This document shows positions 28,931 through 38,870 of a DNA stretch of 64,000 nucleotides, one piece after another. The notes under the pieces were generated by a model. It had not been told where the DNA came from. It searched no databases and saw only the letters and a program-made list of their open reading frames with translations. Position numbers and translations under genes: made by a program. Origin of the DNA: an uncultured Polaribacter sp. (GTDB lineage: Bacteria > Bacteroidota > Bacteroidia > Flavobacteriales > Flavobacteriaceae); NCBI GenBank assembly GCA_913047375.1, contig CAJWTV010000003.1, forward strand, positions 19,336 through 83,335, given 5' to 3'. Numbering within the stretch: the first letter of the stretch is position 1; every line of letters starts with the position of its first letter.

Positions 28931-30325
28931 TTACTTTCCGATACAGAAGTTCGAGAAAATATGGCCTAAAATATCTTTATCAACATCGAATTCACCAGTG
29001 ATGTTTCCTAGATGACGAAGGCACTCTCTAATGTCTATAGAAAAAAGATCAGTAGATATATTTAGATCAATACCTTGTTGTACAGATGAAATAGCTGTAA
29101 GTGCATTATTCAGTGCTTCAAAATGACGAGAATTTGTAACTATAGTTTCATTGTTACTCAAAGCTCCAGTATTTACCAATGATATTAATATTGACTTTAA
29201 TTCATCAATACCAGTTTTATCCTTTGCTGATAATAAAATTAATCTATCAATTTCTGAAAGTAGTCTTTCTTTTTCTTTCACTAATAGAGTGTCAATTTTA
29301 TTAGCGATTACTAATAAACGTTTATTTGGAAAACGCTTTTTTATTGTTTCAATTTCTGACAAAAATTTAGTCCTAGAGTTCGTGAATTTATTAGAATCAA
29401 TTAGAAAAATAATTAATTGTGCTTTTTCTGCTTTTTCGTAGGCAATTTTTATACCAATACTCTCAATAATATCCTGAGTCTCTCGGATACCTGCAGTATC
29501 TATAAACCTAAAAGCTACCCCATTAATAATTAACTCATCCTCTATAGCATCCCTAGTTGTTCCTGCTATTTCAGAAACAATTGCTCTTTCTTCATTTAAA
29601 AGGGTATTTAGTAAAGTAGATTTACCTACGTTCGGTTCACCAATTATAGCTACTGGTATTCCATTTTTCATTGCATTCCCAAAAGCAAAAGAATCTATTA
29701 AGCGTTTTAAAACAAATGTTATTTTTTTTACTAATTCTTTAAATTTTGTGCGATCTGCAAACTCTACATCTTCTCCAGAGAAGTCAAGCTCTAATTCTAT
29801 TAATGCTGCAAAATCTAACAACTGTATACGTAACTCTTTTAATTCATTTGTAATACCACCTCGCATTTGTTGAATGGCCATTTGATGGCTAGCAGATGAA
29901 TTAGAAGCAATAACGTCTGCTACAGCCTCAGCCTGGCTTAAATCCATCTTTCCGTTTAAAAAAGCACGCATTGTGAATTCACCATTATCTGCCATTCTAC
30001 AACCTCTTTTTAAGAATAACTGAATGATTTCTTGTTGAATAAAACTAGAACCGTGACAAGATATTTCAACTACATCTTCACCAGTATATGATTGAGGGTT
30101 TTTAAAAATAGAAACTAAAACTTCATCTAAAATATTATCATTATTAATAATATGACCTAGATGGATTGTGTGTGTTTTTTGATTTTGTAATAACTTATTT
30201 TTTTTAATTGATATAAAATTATTCTCGACAATTTGTATAGCTTTATTACCCGAAAGTCTTATAATAGAAATTGCACCTACACCTGCAGGTGAAGCCAAAG
30301 CTATAATAGTGTCATTATAAATCAT
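28931..30325 (-). CDS. mnmE: tRNA uridine-5-carboxymethylaminomethyl synthesis GTPase MnmE
   Basis: DTIIALASPAGVGAISIIRLSG, GEPNVGKSTLLNTLL, C-terminal FSNFCIGK. Confidence 0.98.
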   Translation of the reverse strand: MIYNDTIIALASPAGVGAISIIRLSGNKAIQIVENNFISIKKNKLLQNQKTHTIHLGHIINNDNILDEVLVSIFKNPQSYTGEDVVEISCHGSSFIQQEIIQLFLKRGCRMADNGEFTMRAFLNGKMDLSQAEAVADVIASNSSASHQMAIQQMRGGITNELKELRIQLLDFAALIELELDFSGEDVEFADRTKFKELVKKITFVLKRLIDSFAFGNAMKNGIPVAIIGEPNVGKSTLLNTLLNEERAIVSEIAGTTRDAIEDELIINGVAFRFIDTAGIRETQDIIESIGIKIAYEKAEKAQLIIFLIDSNKFTNSRTKFLSEIETIKKRFPNKRLLVIANKIDTLLVKEKERLLSEIDRLILLSAKDKTGIDELKSILISLVNTGALSNNETIVTNSRHFEALNNALTAISSVQQGIDLNISTDLFSIDIRECLRHLGNITGEFDVDKDILGHIFSNFCIGK

Positions 30326-30414
30326 GATGTAAAGATACGTAGGTATTTTTTGTTATTTTAAATAAAATAAATATTACAATAGCAAATAGTAAAAGTTTTA
30401 TTTAATATATAAAG

Positions 30415-30849
30415 TTAAATTTTCTTAATAATCTCTTCATATTCATAATAGAAAGATTCAAATTTTGTCATTGTTTCATCATAAAAGGTATAGCAATTTT
30501 TCCAAGTAGTTTTATCATAAATACTAAATTTTTTTTGAAATGGAATATATATTCTTTGAATTATTTTTCCATTATCTAGAATATACCCATCATCAAAAAT
30601 AACCTCAGATAAGTAATTTGATTCTAATATTTTTTTTAATGATAAAAGTTGATCGTAATATAAAATATTAGCAACTTCATCTGGATTCTCAAAATCTAAA
30701 CAAACGCACGATTTCTTTCTGTCTGCTTGAAATTTAAATGTAATTCCTTTTAGTTTAGTATTGTATAACAACCATTTCCTTGGAAATGATTTTCCAAAAC
30801 TTGTCCAAAATTCTTGCCGTAAATTCTCAGATTCAATTTTAGAAAACAT
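30415..30849 (-). CDS. DUF4268-like domain protein
   Basis: 144 aa; FWTSFGKSFPRKWLLYNTKLKGITFKFQADRKKSCVCLDFE; abuts miaE. Confidence 0.7.
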   Translation of the reverse strand: MFSKIESENLRQEFWTSFGKSFPRKWLLYNTKLKGITFKFQADRKKSCVCLDFENPDEVANILYYDQLLSLKKILESNYLSEVIFDDGYILDNGKIIQRIYIPFQKKFSIYDKTTWKNCYTFYDETMTKFESFYYEYEEIIKKI

Positions 30850-31430
30850 TAACCATGAATTTTTGCTAATGCTCCGCGTTCTTTCATTATTTCTGCCTCA
30901 AATGCCACCAATGAATTCCACTTTTCATCAACAATCTTTCTCTCTTGATATTTTCTGGCAAATTTTAAGAATATGGTATAATGATTTGCTTCAGAAATCA
31001 TTAGATTCTTATAAAATTTAGACAATTCTACATCTTCCATATTTTCTGAAAAGACCTTAAATCGTTCACAGCTTCTTGCTTCAATTATTGCGGCAACTAA
31101 TAATCTCTGAATTAAAGCATTTTTTCTATCCTTTGTTTTTGGGAAGAATTTTTGAAGCCTAATTGCATAATCGTTTTTTTGCTCTCTACCTAATATCATT
31201 CCTCGCTTTACCATCAGTAAGTGTACCATTTTAAAATGTTGCATCTCTTCTATAGCAATATTACTCATCTCTTTGACTAGCTCAGTTTCCTCCGAATAAT
31301 TTATTATTAAGGATACTGCATTAGAAGCTGCTTTCTGTTCTAAAAATGCATGATCAGTTAATATTTGTTCTAAATTAACCTTAGCGATATTTGCCCAAGA
31401 TGTTTCTGTTTCGAATTGTAACCCTAACAT
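30849..31430 (-). CDS. miaE: tRNA-(ms2io6A)-hydroxylase MiaE-like diiron protein
   Basis: Diiron ligands EEMQHF and EANHY; IIEARSCERFKVFSE. Confidence 0.9.
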   Translation of the reverse strand: MLGLQFETETSWANIAKVNLEQILTDHAFLEQKAASNAVSLIINYSEETELVKEMSNIAIEEMQHFKMVHLLMVKRGMILGREQKNDYAIRLQKFFPKTKDRKNALIQRLLVAAIIEARSCERFKVFSENMEDVELSKFYKNLMISEANHYTIFLKFARKYQERKIVDEKWNSLVAFEAEIMKERGALAKIHG

Positions 31431-33622
31431 TTTTCTATAATTTTAAGTAAACTAGATCCAAAGTAGGAGAGTGCTTTCATTTCTTTAACACTAGCCAAAC
31501 GTTCGTTACTAAATATTAATAATCCAACTTTCGAGCCTTCTATATAATATTCTTTATTACTTTCTAAGAATAAAATTAATTCATCTGTAAAAAAGGCTCT
31601 AATTTTTTTTTCATCTTTTCCTAATAAATAAAATCGTTTGCTAAAATCTGGATGATTATCAATATCTATGTCTTTAAACCCTGCAAAATGGTATAAATAT
31701 TCAAAAAGACCTTCCTTATCTAAAGTGAAATTTGGAATTTCTTTTTTAGTATGAAGATGAAACATAGTCGCTTTAATCACTTGCTTTGCAATTAATTCAC
31801 CCTCTGAAAATTGCACATCAAATACAGTACAATTATCAGTAGATAGCACATTTGATACTTTATCTATTGTTCTAGTTTTAAAATATTCAAACACTGGAAG
31901 TTCTTTCATTTCTATATCAGAGAACGCATCATAATGGTAGTGCATTTCTTCACTAATTTGTTGAATATTCTTTTGTCTTTTTGTTAAGACGCCTTGCTTA
32001 GGAATAATCTGTTTTGGCAAAATCTTACGTAATGCAAATGGATGTTCACTACCAGACTTGGAGTCGTCTAGACCAATAACTTCAAAGTGCCCTCCTTGTC
32101 TAGTAAAGGCTTCTGCGTAATTACTCATATTTTCCATCACAGAATGATCTACAAAATCACATAGAGAAAAATCTACAATTGCTTCTTCTGTTTCAGGAAT
32201 CTGATTCAGTTTAGATTTTAATTTTGTGAAATTCAAAAAAGAAGAAAAGTTTTTTACACTAACATAATAAATATTATCTTCTGTAAACATTAAAACATTT
32301 GGTTTTAAAAGATTTTTTATAAACAGAAGAACATCTTTATTTATAATAATATGAATTATAAATGTAATAATTATACCGGCCAATATACCTGTTATTAAAC
32401 TTGTAGATATTGTAACTATAAGAGTAACTAAAAAAATGATTAATTGTTCAGATCCAATACTGAAAACCTTTTTCAAGTTTTCAGGAGATGCCAATTTATA
32501 GCCTGTATAAACTAAAATTGCAGCTAAAGCAGGTAAAGGTATTTTTTTTAACTCTGAAGCAAATAATAATATAAACAAGATTAAAAAACCTGCATGAAAA
32601 AAATTAGCAGATCTATTACTTCCTTTATTATTGACATTTACTGAACTTCTCGCTATTACTGTAACTACATTTAAACCTCCTAAAAACCCACTAATGATAG
32701 TTGCAAGACCTAAAGCTCTTATATCCTTATTAATGTTAGATCTTCTTTTTAAAGGATCTAATTTATCTACAGCTTTAATACTTAATAAACTTTCTATACT
32801 TGCTATTAGAGTAATGGAAATGACTGCATTTATAAAGTTAAATTCATAAATCATACCGAAATCTGGAAAAGCAAAATTTGATAAAATATCATTAGGTAAT
32901 TCAATTAATAAATTTTGATCAATAGGATAACTAGTATTAGAAAATATTTCAAAGTAATAATACATACCTATACTTAAAACTACTATCCACATGGGAGCAG
33001 GGATTAATTGAAAATACCGATTTCTAATTTTACTATAAAAAATCATAATTAGTAAACTAACAATACCTATCAACCCAGCATAAAAAATACTAGTATTATC
33101 TGTTTTTAAAAAATTAAAGAAACCCTGAGGGATTTGTATTAATAATTCAATGATACTTCCTTTGGCATCTAGATCACCGAACATTACATGTACCTGTTTA
33201 GCAAATATCCCAATCCCTATTGCAGCTAACATTCCTTGTATAGCAGAAGAAGGAAAGAAATCCCCTAGAGAGCCCATTCTCAGAAAACCAAGAATTACCA
33301 TAATAATTCCAGAAAATACAATTGCTGCAAGAGTAAATAAGTATCCTTGATACATATCTCCATTTCCAAGTGTAGTTATTGAAGCTAAAATAACAACAAC
33401 TAAACCATTACCTGGTCCAGTAATGGTTACATTAGAGCCACCAATTACAGAGGTTATAACCCCTCCAACTATGGCAGCTATAATTCCAGATATTGGTGGA
33501 GCACCCGATGCTAGAGCTAAACCTAATCCTAGAGGAAGCGCAATTAATGAAACGACAAAACCAGAAAATAAGTTTTTTGGTAGTTCACCTAAAAAAGTTT
33601 TAAAAGTATTTTTCTTATTCAT
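31424..33622 (-). CDS. SulP family inorganic anion transporter with STAS domain and extra C-terminal domain
   Basis: PKNLFSGFVVSLIALPLGLGLALASGAPPISGIIAAIVGG; STAS-like IVDFSLCDFVDHSVMENM; about 190 further residues. Confidence 0.93.
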   Translation of the reverse strand: MNKKNTFKTFLGELPKNLFSGFVVSLIALPLGLGLALASGAPPISGIIAAIVGGVITSVIGGSNVTITGPGNGLVVVILASITTLGNGDMYQGYLFTLAAIVFSGIIMVILGFLRMGSLGDFFPSSAIQGMLAAIGIGIFAKQVHVMFGDLDAKGSIIELLIQIPQGFFNFLKTDNTSIFYAGLIGIVSLLIMIFYSKIRNRYFQLIPAPMWIVVLSIGMYYYFEIFSNTSYPIDQNLLIELPNDILSNFAFPDFGMIYEFNFINAVISITLIASIESLLSIKAVDKLDPLKRRSNINKDIRALGLATIISGFLGGLNVVTVIARSSVNVNNKGSNRSANFFHAGFLILFILLFASELKKIPLPALAAILVYTGYKLASPENLKKVFSIGSEQLIIFLVTLIVTISTSLITGILAGIIITFIIHIIINKDVLLFIKNLLKPNVLMFTEDNIYYVSVKNFSSFLNFTKLKSKLNQIPETEEAIVDFSLCDFVDHSVMENMSNYAEAFTRQGGHFEVIGLDDSKSGSEHPFALRKILPKQIIPKQGVLTKRQKNIQQISEEMHYHYDAFSDIEMKELPVFEYFKTRTIDKVSNVLSTDNCTVFDVQFSEGELIAKQVIKATMFHLHTKKEIPNFTLDKEGLFEYLYHFAGFKDIDIDNHPDFSKRFYLLGKDEKKIRAFFTDELILFLESNKEYYIEGSKVGLLIFSNERLASVKEMKALSYFGSSLLKIIEKC

Positions 33623-34455
33623 TATTTTACGATTAAAACATCTGTTGGTAATTCGGATAAGATATACTCTATATCATGAGGAAAAATTCTATCTATAAAT
33701 CTAATTTTATCTGGAGCATTCATAACGAGTAAATCTGCTCTTTTTACTTTAGCATAATGACCAATAGAATAACCTCTTCTCCCAAAGATACTTTGAGTCT
33801 TTACTGTTATATTATCATAATTAATTTCTTTTAATATGTTTTTTACACGCTTGTCTTCTCTATTTTTTATACGCTCTTTAATAATTGTAGATTTTCGAAG
33901 AGTCCTATCATCATTTACTTTTATCTGAAGTTCAGATTGACTTATTTCTTCTACAATTGTAATTCTTTTACAGCTTAATTGATTTGAAAAATTAAAAGCC
34001 ATTTTTATAGTTTCTTCTGTTTTTTTATTATGTAGACCATTAACAACTATGTGCTTACAAGCGACTCTGACAATAGATGGCTTTATCATTAATAAGACAG
34101 AGCATGGTGCTTTTCTAGTTAATATTCTAGCTATAGATCCTACATAATATTTTAGTATTTTTTCTTGTTGTAAAGCACCTAGAATTAATAAGTCTATAGA
34201 TTCATTTGTACAAGTATCTAGAATAACTTTAACAGGATCACCTGCTTTCCAAATTATTTTAAAAGAATTAATTAATGTCTCTGCTTCATCTAAAAGAGCT
34301 CTTAAGCTTTCTTTTTTTTCATCATTTTCATCACCAACATGAACGCCAATTAGTTGAGCATCAAACATATTAGCCATTCTAACGGCCTCAAATATGTTGG
34401 CTTTCAAATTAGGCGAAAATGCAATTCCAATAAGGATTTTATTAACTTTATTCAA
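33622..34455 (-). CDS. Universal stress protein (UspA family), tandem domain
   Basis: KILIGIAFSPNLKANIFEAVRMANMFDAQLIGVHVGD...LLILGALQQ...GSIARILTRKAPCSVLLM; TTG start. Confidence 0.85.
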   Translation of the reverse strand: MNKVNKILIGIAFSPNLKANIFEAVRMANMFDAQLIGVHVGDENDEKKESLRALLDEAETLINSFKIIWKAGDPVKVILDTCTNESIDLLILGALQQEKILKYYVGSIARILTRKAPCSVLLMIKPSIVRVACKHIVVNGLHNKKTEETIKMAFNFSNQLSCKRITIVEEISQSELQIKVNDDRTLRKSTIIKERIKNREDKRVKNILKEINYDNITVKTQSIFGRRGYSIGHYAKVKRADLLVMNAPDKIRFIDRIFPHDIEYILSELPTDVLIVK

Positions 34456-34597
34456 AGATTTTAATTAATTTTAATGATCCTGCACAAGATAAAACTTTAT
34501 AGGAAAGAAAAAAAATAATAATATTTATTTACTCTATAAGAGTTTAGGTCTTTAAATTATAGTAGTATACTGATTTTTTTGAAATAAATTTTTAAAG

Positions 34598-36277
34598 TTA
34601 CATATCTAACTCAAAGGTAATTCGAAGTTTATCTAGTAATGGATTCTTTTCTTTTAGCTTATTAAATTTTTCCTGAGGTGTATAAGCGAATTTCTTTTCT
34701 ATAGTTTCATTTAGGATAATATTAATTTTAATTCCATAATTATTTAATTTCTCACGTAAAAATTTCAATAGTTTAGGTTTACTTTTTTTTAATTGCTCCT
34801 GCATTAATTTATTAGGCACTGAAAAGGCTATTGTATAATTTTCTTTTAATTTAGGAATATCTGTAGCCACAATTGATGCTATACTACGTTCTCCTTTTTC
34901 ATTTAATATAGTTACATATTCTTTCCAAATTTCTTGAAGTTTTAGTTCAGTAAAAGTATCTTTTGGATGACTATCAAAATTTTCTTCTGTAGAGATTTTT
35001 TTTTCAATCTTTTTGTCGTGAACGTTTTTTAAGGACAATGAAGATGTTCGCCTTTTAATATTTTTTAATACTGGTATCTCTATCTTTGGTTTTGAATCTT
35101 CTAAAATAGCTTTAGGTTCAGTAATTTCTAACACCTTTTGCTTATTTATCTTTTTAGGAGAAAGAACCTGGAAAAATGTTGCAGGGATTATATAGTTAGC
35201 TGTTTTTTTTTTTTCTCCATCAAAATTGATAGAGGCAATTTGCATTAAAGTTAATTCTGTAAGTAATCGTTGATTTTTACTTGCTCTATATTTTAAATCA
35301 CAATCATTAGCTTTCTCAATAGCTTTTAATAAAAAAGGGATTGAAGCTTTTATCGCTTGTTGTAAATATTTCTTTTTTGCATTATCACCAACTTCTAATA
35401 AAGATATTGTTTGTTTATCCTTAGCAACAAGTAGGTCTCTAAAATGACTTGCTAATCCATTTATAAAATGATGACCTTCAAAACCTTTCCCTAGAATAGT
35501 ATTAAATGAATTTAATACTTCAGGAATTTTATTTTCAAGCAATAATTCTGTCATCGAAAAATAAGTTTCATAATCTAGAACATTTAAGTTTTCTGTAACA
35601 GCCTCTCTAGTCAAATTTTTTCCCGAAAAACTAACTACTCTATCAAAAATAGACAGAGCGTCACGCATAGCTCCATCTGCTTTTTGAGCTATGATGTGAA
35701 GAGCATCATCTTCTGCTGTTATTTTTTCTTTTTCGCAAATTACTTTTAAATAATTTTTTGCATCTAATACTCCTATTCTTTTGAAATCAAAAATTTGACA
35801 TCGTGACAAAATTGTAGGTATTATTTTATGTTTTTCTGTTGTTGCTAGTATAAAAATTGCATGTGCAGGTGGCTCCTCTAATGTTTTTAAAAATGCATTA
35901 AATGCCGATTGAGAAAGCATGTGAACTTCATCAATTATGTATACTTTATATTTCCCTGTTTGAGGTGGAATACGAACTTGATCTGTTAAACTTCTAATAT
36001 CATCAACTGAATTATTAGAGGCAGCATCTAATTCAAAAATATTAAAAGCAAAATCTTCTTCATCTAAATTTTTAAAACCCTGTTGATTGATTTTTTTAGC
36101 TAAAATCCTTGCGCAGGAAGTTTTTCCAACCCCTCTTGGACCCGTGAATAACAAAGCTTGTGCTAAATGATTATTTTTTATAGCATTTTCTAGCGTATTA
36201 GTAATTGCTTGTTGCCCGACAACATCTTCAAAAACTTGAGGACGATATTTACGCGCAGAAACTATAAAATGCTCCAT
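34598..36277 (-). CDS. dnaX: DNA polymerase III subunit gamma/tau
   Basis: ARKYRPQVFEDVVGQ, LLFTGPRGVGKTSCARILAK, YIIDEVHMLSQSAFNAFLKTLEEPP. Confidence 0.98.
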   Translation of the reverse strand: MEHFIVSARKYRPQVFEDVVGQQAITNTLENAIKNNHLAQALLFTGPRGVGKTSCARILAKKINQQGFKNLDEEDFAFNIFELDAASNNSVDDIRSLTDQVRIPPQTGKYKVYIIDEVHMLSQSAFNAFLKTLEEPPAHAIFILATTEKHKIIPTILSRCQIFDFKRIGVLDAKNYLKVICEKEKITAEDDALHIIAQKADGAMRDALSIFDRVVSFSGKNLTREAVTENLNVLDYETYFSMTELLLENKIPEVLNSFNTILGKGFEGHHFINGLASHFRDLLVAKDKQTISLLEVGDNAKKKYLQQAIKASIPFLLKAIEKANDCDLKYRASKNQRLLTELTLMQIASINFDGEKKKTANYIIPATFFQVLSPKKINKQKVLEITEPKAILEDSKPKIEIPVLKNIKRRTSSLSLKNVHDKKIEKKISTEENFDSHPKDTFTELKLQEIWKEYVTILNEKGERSIASIVATDIPKLKENYTIAFSVPNKLMQEQLKKSKPKLLKFLREKLNNYGIKINIILNETIEKKFAYTPQEKFNKLKEKNPLLDKLRITFELDM

Positions 36278-36300
36278 GTATATTAGTTATCTTTGTCAAA

Positions 36301-36331
36301 CAAATGTAAGTATCTACTTCATTTTTTACAA
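36301..36331 (-). promoter_or_regulatory. Candidate Bacteroidota promoter for dnaX
   Basis: Minus strand TTG-N20-TACATTTG, about 24 nt upstream of the dnaX ATG. Confidence 0.65.
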
Positions 36332-36413
36332 GAATGATTTTAAACAAAATACTAAAGTTGTAAACAATTGTATTAAGTTTTTTATTTTTTAAATTTAAAA
36401 TAAATATATCGAA

Positions 36414-37043
36414 ATGAAATTTATTAAAAGAGGAGTAATTATTGGATTTTTGACCCTATTATTTGTATGTTTTAGTTTTATAGAAAAAAATGAAACTGTT
36501 CAATATGAATCAAATAAGGAAATAAAAGTTGCTTATTTTGCAAGTGGTTGTTTTTGGTGTGTTGAGGCAGTATTCGAAAGTTTACATGGAGTTGAAGAGG
36601 CCGTTTCAGGTTATGCTGGTGGTCATACTAATAACCCTACTTATCAATCTACTGGTTCAGGAAAGACTGGCCATGCAGAGACTGTTGCCGTTTATTATAA
36701 CCCTAAAAAAATATCTTTTAAGACTTTAGTCACTGTTTATTTTGGATCTCATAATCCAACGACTGTTAATGGTCAAAAACCTGATTTTGGATCTCAATAT
36801 CGATCGATAGCTTTCTATAAAACTGACTTACAAAGAAAAATTATTATAAATGCTATTACTGAACTAAGTAAAATCTATAATAACAAAATAGCTACAGAAG
36901 TTACTAAGTTTACTAAATTCTATATTGCTGAAGATTATCATCAAAACTTTGAAAGAAGAAACCCAAATCATCCCTATGTAAGATCAGTATCAATACCTAG
37001 GTTAAATAATTTTAAAAGGAAATTTCCTGAGTTATTAAAATAA
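36414..37043 (+). CDS. msrA: Peptide-methionine (S)-S-oxide reductase MsrA with N-terminal export/anchor segment
   Basis: YFASGCFWCVEAVFESLHGVEEAVSGYAGG, GHAETVAVYYNP, FGSQYRSIAFY. Confidence 0.96.
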   Translation: MKFIKRGVIIGFLTLLFVCFSFIEKNETVQYESNKEIKVAYFASGCFWCVEAVFESLHGVEEAVSGYAGGHTNNPTYQSTGSGKTGHAETVAVYYNPKKISFKTLVTVYFGSHNPTTVNGQKPDFGSQYRSIAFYKTDLQRKIIINAITELSKIYNNKIATEVTKFTKFYIAEDYHQNFERRNPNHPYVRSVSIPRLNNFKRKFPELLK

Positions 37044-37063
37044 AATAACATTGACATAAAAAA

Positions 37064-37090
37064 AAAGCTATCATATTATGATAGCTTTCT
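37064..37090. terminator. Bidirectional terminator between msrA and the acyl-CoA ligase gene
   Basis: AAAGCTATCAT-att-ATGATAGCTTT hairpin preceded by an A run. Confidence 0.8.
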
Positions 37091-37094
37091 TGTT

Positions 37095-38870
37095 TTAACA
37101 ATCGTAAATATCGTTATATAAATTTTTATAAATATTCTTTATAACTTCACGTTTCATCTTCATTGTAGGTGTTAAATGACCTCCATTTATTGACCATTCG
37201 TCTTCAGTTAATCGAAACACTTTTATTTGTTCCCATTTTGCAAAATGATTATTACATGTGTCAAGCTCTGTTTGGATACGTTTGATTACTTCTTCTGAGG
37301 ATATAATTTCTTGATTAGTTTTACCAATATTCAATTTTTTACGATCTATCCATTCTTTGATAAATTCAAAATTTGGTTGAATTAGGGCTGCGGGCATTTT
37401 TTGCCCCTCACCAATCACCATCACTTGTTCTATAAAACGCGATTGTTTTAATTCACCCTCTAATAAAGGAGGTACTACATATTTCCCACCTGAAGTTTTA
37501 AACATCTCTTTTGTTCTCCCCGTGATCTTTAAAAAACCATCGGAATCAATTTCTCCTTTATCTCCTGTATGAAAAAAACCATCTTTTATTACTTCTGCTG
37601 TTTTTTCAGGATCTTTGTAGTATCCCATCATAACATTATGCCCTTTAACTAAAATTTCTCCAGTTTCTGCAATTTTTACAGTAATACCGTCTATAATTTT
37701 ACCAACAGTACCAACTCTAAAACCACCATTTTCCATGCTGCTAACAGATACTACAGGTGATGTCTCTGTTAAGCCATAACCCTCCATAATTGGCATTCCT
37801 GCCGCAGTGAAAATTCTAGTTAATCTTGGCTGTAATGCAGAAGCACCTGAAGCCATTATTTTTAATTCTCCGCCCAAGGCTGCTTGCCATTTAGAAAAAA
37901 TTAATTTTTTAGCTAAAGCTAGTTGTTTTTCGTACCACCAACCATTTTGACCATAAGGCTCATATTTTAATCCTAGATCTACAGCCCAAAAGAAAAGACG
38001 TTTTTTAATTCCAGTTAAATCTGCTCCTTTTGCAATAATTTTATCGAAAATTTTCTCATATAAACGTGGAACTGCTGTCATCATATGAGGTTTAATTTCC
38101 TGTGCATTTTCAGTCAATTTCTCAAGAGACTCAGCAAAATTAATATGTACTCCACTATATTGATATAGATATAAAATCATTCTTTCAAAAATATGACACA
38201 CCGGTAAAAAACTTAATGCTTTATCCTTACCATAATTTAGAGGAATTTTTTTGTAACTCTCTAGAACATTAGTAACAATATTTTTATGACTTAGCATAAC
38301 TCCTTTGGGTCTTCCTGTTGTCCCAGAGGTGTATATCAGTGTTGCTAAATCTTCAGGTTTCACCTTATTTTTTATTTCTTCGACATCTTTTTGATTGTCA
38401 CTATCTTTTCCAGATTTTAATATTTCTTCCCAGCTTTTTTCACCTTTAATATTATCAAAGGTAAAAACTCCTTTTAGTTTTGTATTTCCTTTTATTTTAT
38501 TAATTTTATTTAATACCTCTAAATCAGATACAAAAACATAAGAAGCCTCAGAGTGATTTAACACATATTCATAATCTTCTTTTGTAATAGTAGGGTAAAT
38601 AGGTACATTTTGTGCACCAATTTGAAGAATTCCAATATCACAAATATTCCATTCAGTTCTATTATTAGAAGAAATAATTGCTATTTTATCATTAGGCTGC
38701 ACCCCTAAATTCAATAAACCTCTACTTATAGAGTTTGCTCTATTTATATATTCTTGAGTAGATATAGAAACCCATTTTCCATCATATTTAGTAGTAAAAG
38801 CTTTTGGTAAATTATATTTTTCTAATTGATAATAAGGAAAATCGAATATTCTTGAGACTTTAGTAGACAT
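37095..38870 (-). CDS. Long-chain acyl-CoA synthetase (AMP-binding)
   Basis: LATLIYTSGTTGRPKGVMLSHKN, GYGLTETSPV, FFHTGDKGEID. Confidence 0.95.
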   Translation of the reverse strand: MSTKVSRIFDFPYYQLEKYNLPKAFTTKYDGKWVSISTQEYINRANSISRGLLNLGVQPNDKIAIISSNNRTEWNICDIGILQIGAQNVPIYPTITKEDYEYVLNHSEASYVFVSDLEVLNKINKIKGNTKLKGVFTFDNIKGEKSWEEILKSGKDSDNQKDVEEIKNKVKPEDLATLIYTSGTTGRPKGVMLSHKNIVTNVLESYKKIPLNYGKDKALSFLPVCHIFERMILYLYQYSGVHINFAESLEKLTENAQEIKPHMMTAVPRLYEKIFDKIIAKGADLTGIKKRLFFWAVDLGLKYEPYGQNGWWYEKQLALAKKLIFSKWQAALGGELKIMASGASALQPRLTRIFTAAGMPIMEGYGLTETSPVVSVSSMENGGFRVGTVGKIIDGITVKIAETGEILVKGHNVMMGYYKDPEKTAEVIKDGFFHTGDKGEIDSDGFLKITGRTKEMFKTSGGKYVVPPLLEGELKQSRFIEQVMVIGEGQKMPAALIQPNFEFIKEWIDRKKLNIGKTNQEIISSEEVIKRIQTELDTCNNHFAKWEQIKVFRLTEDEWSINGGHLTPTMKMKREVIKNIYKNLYNDIYDC

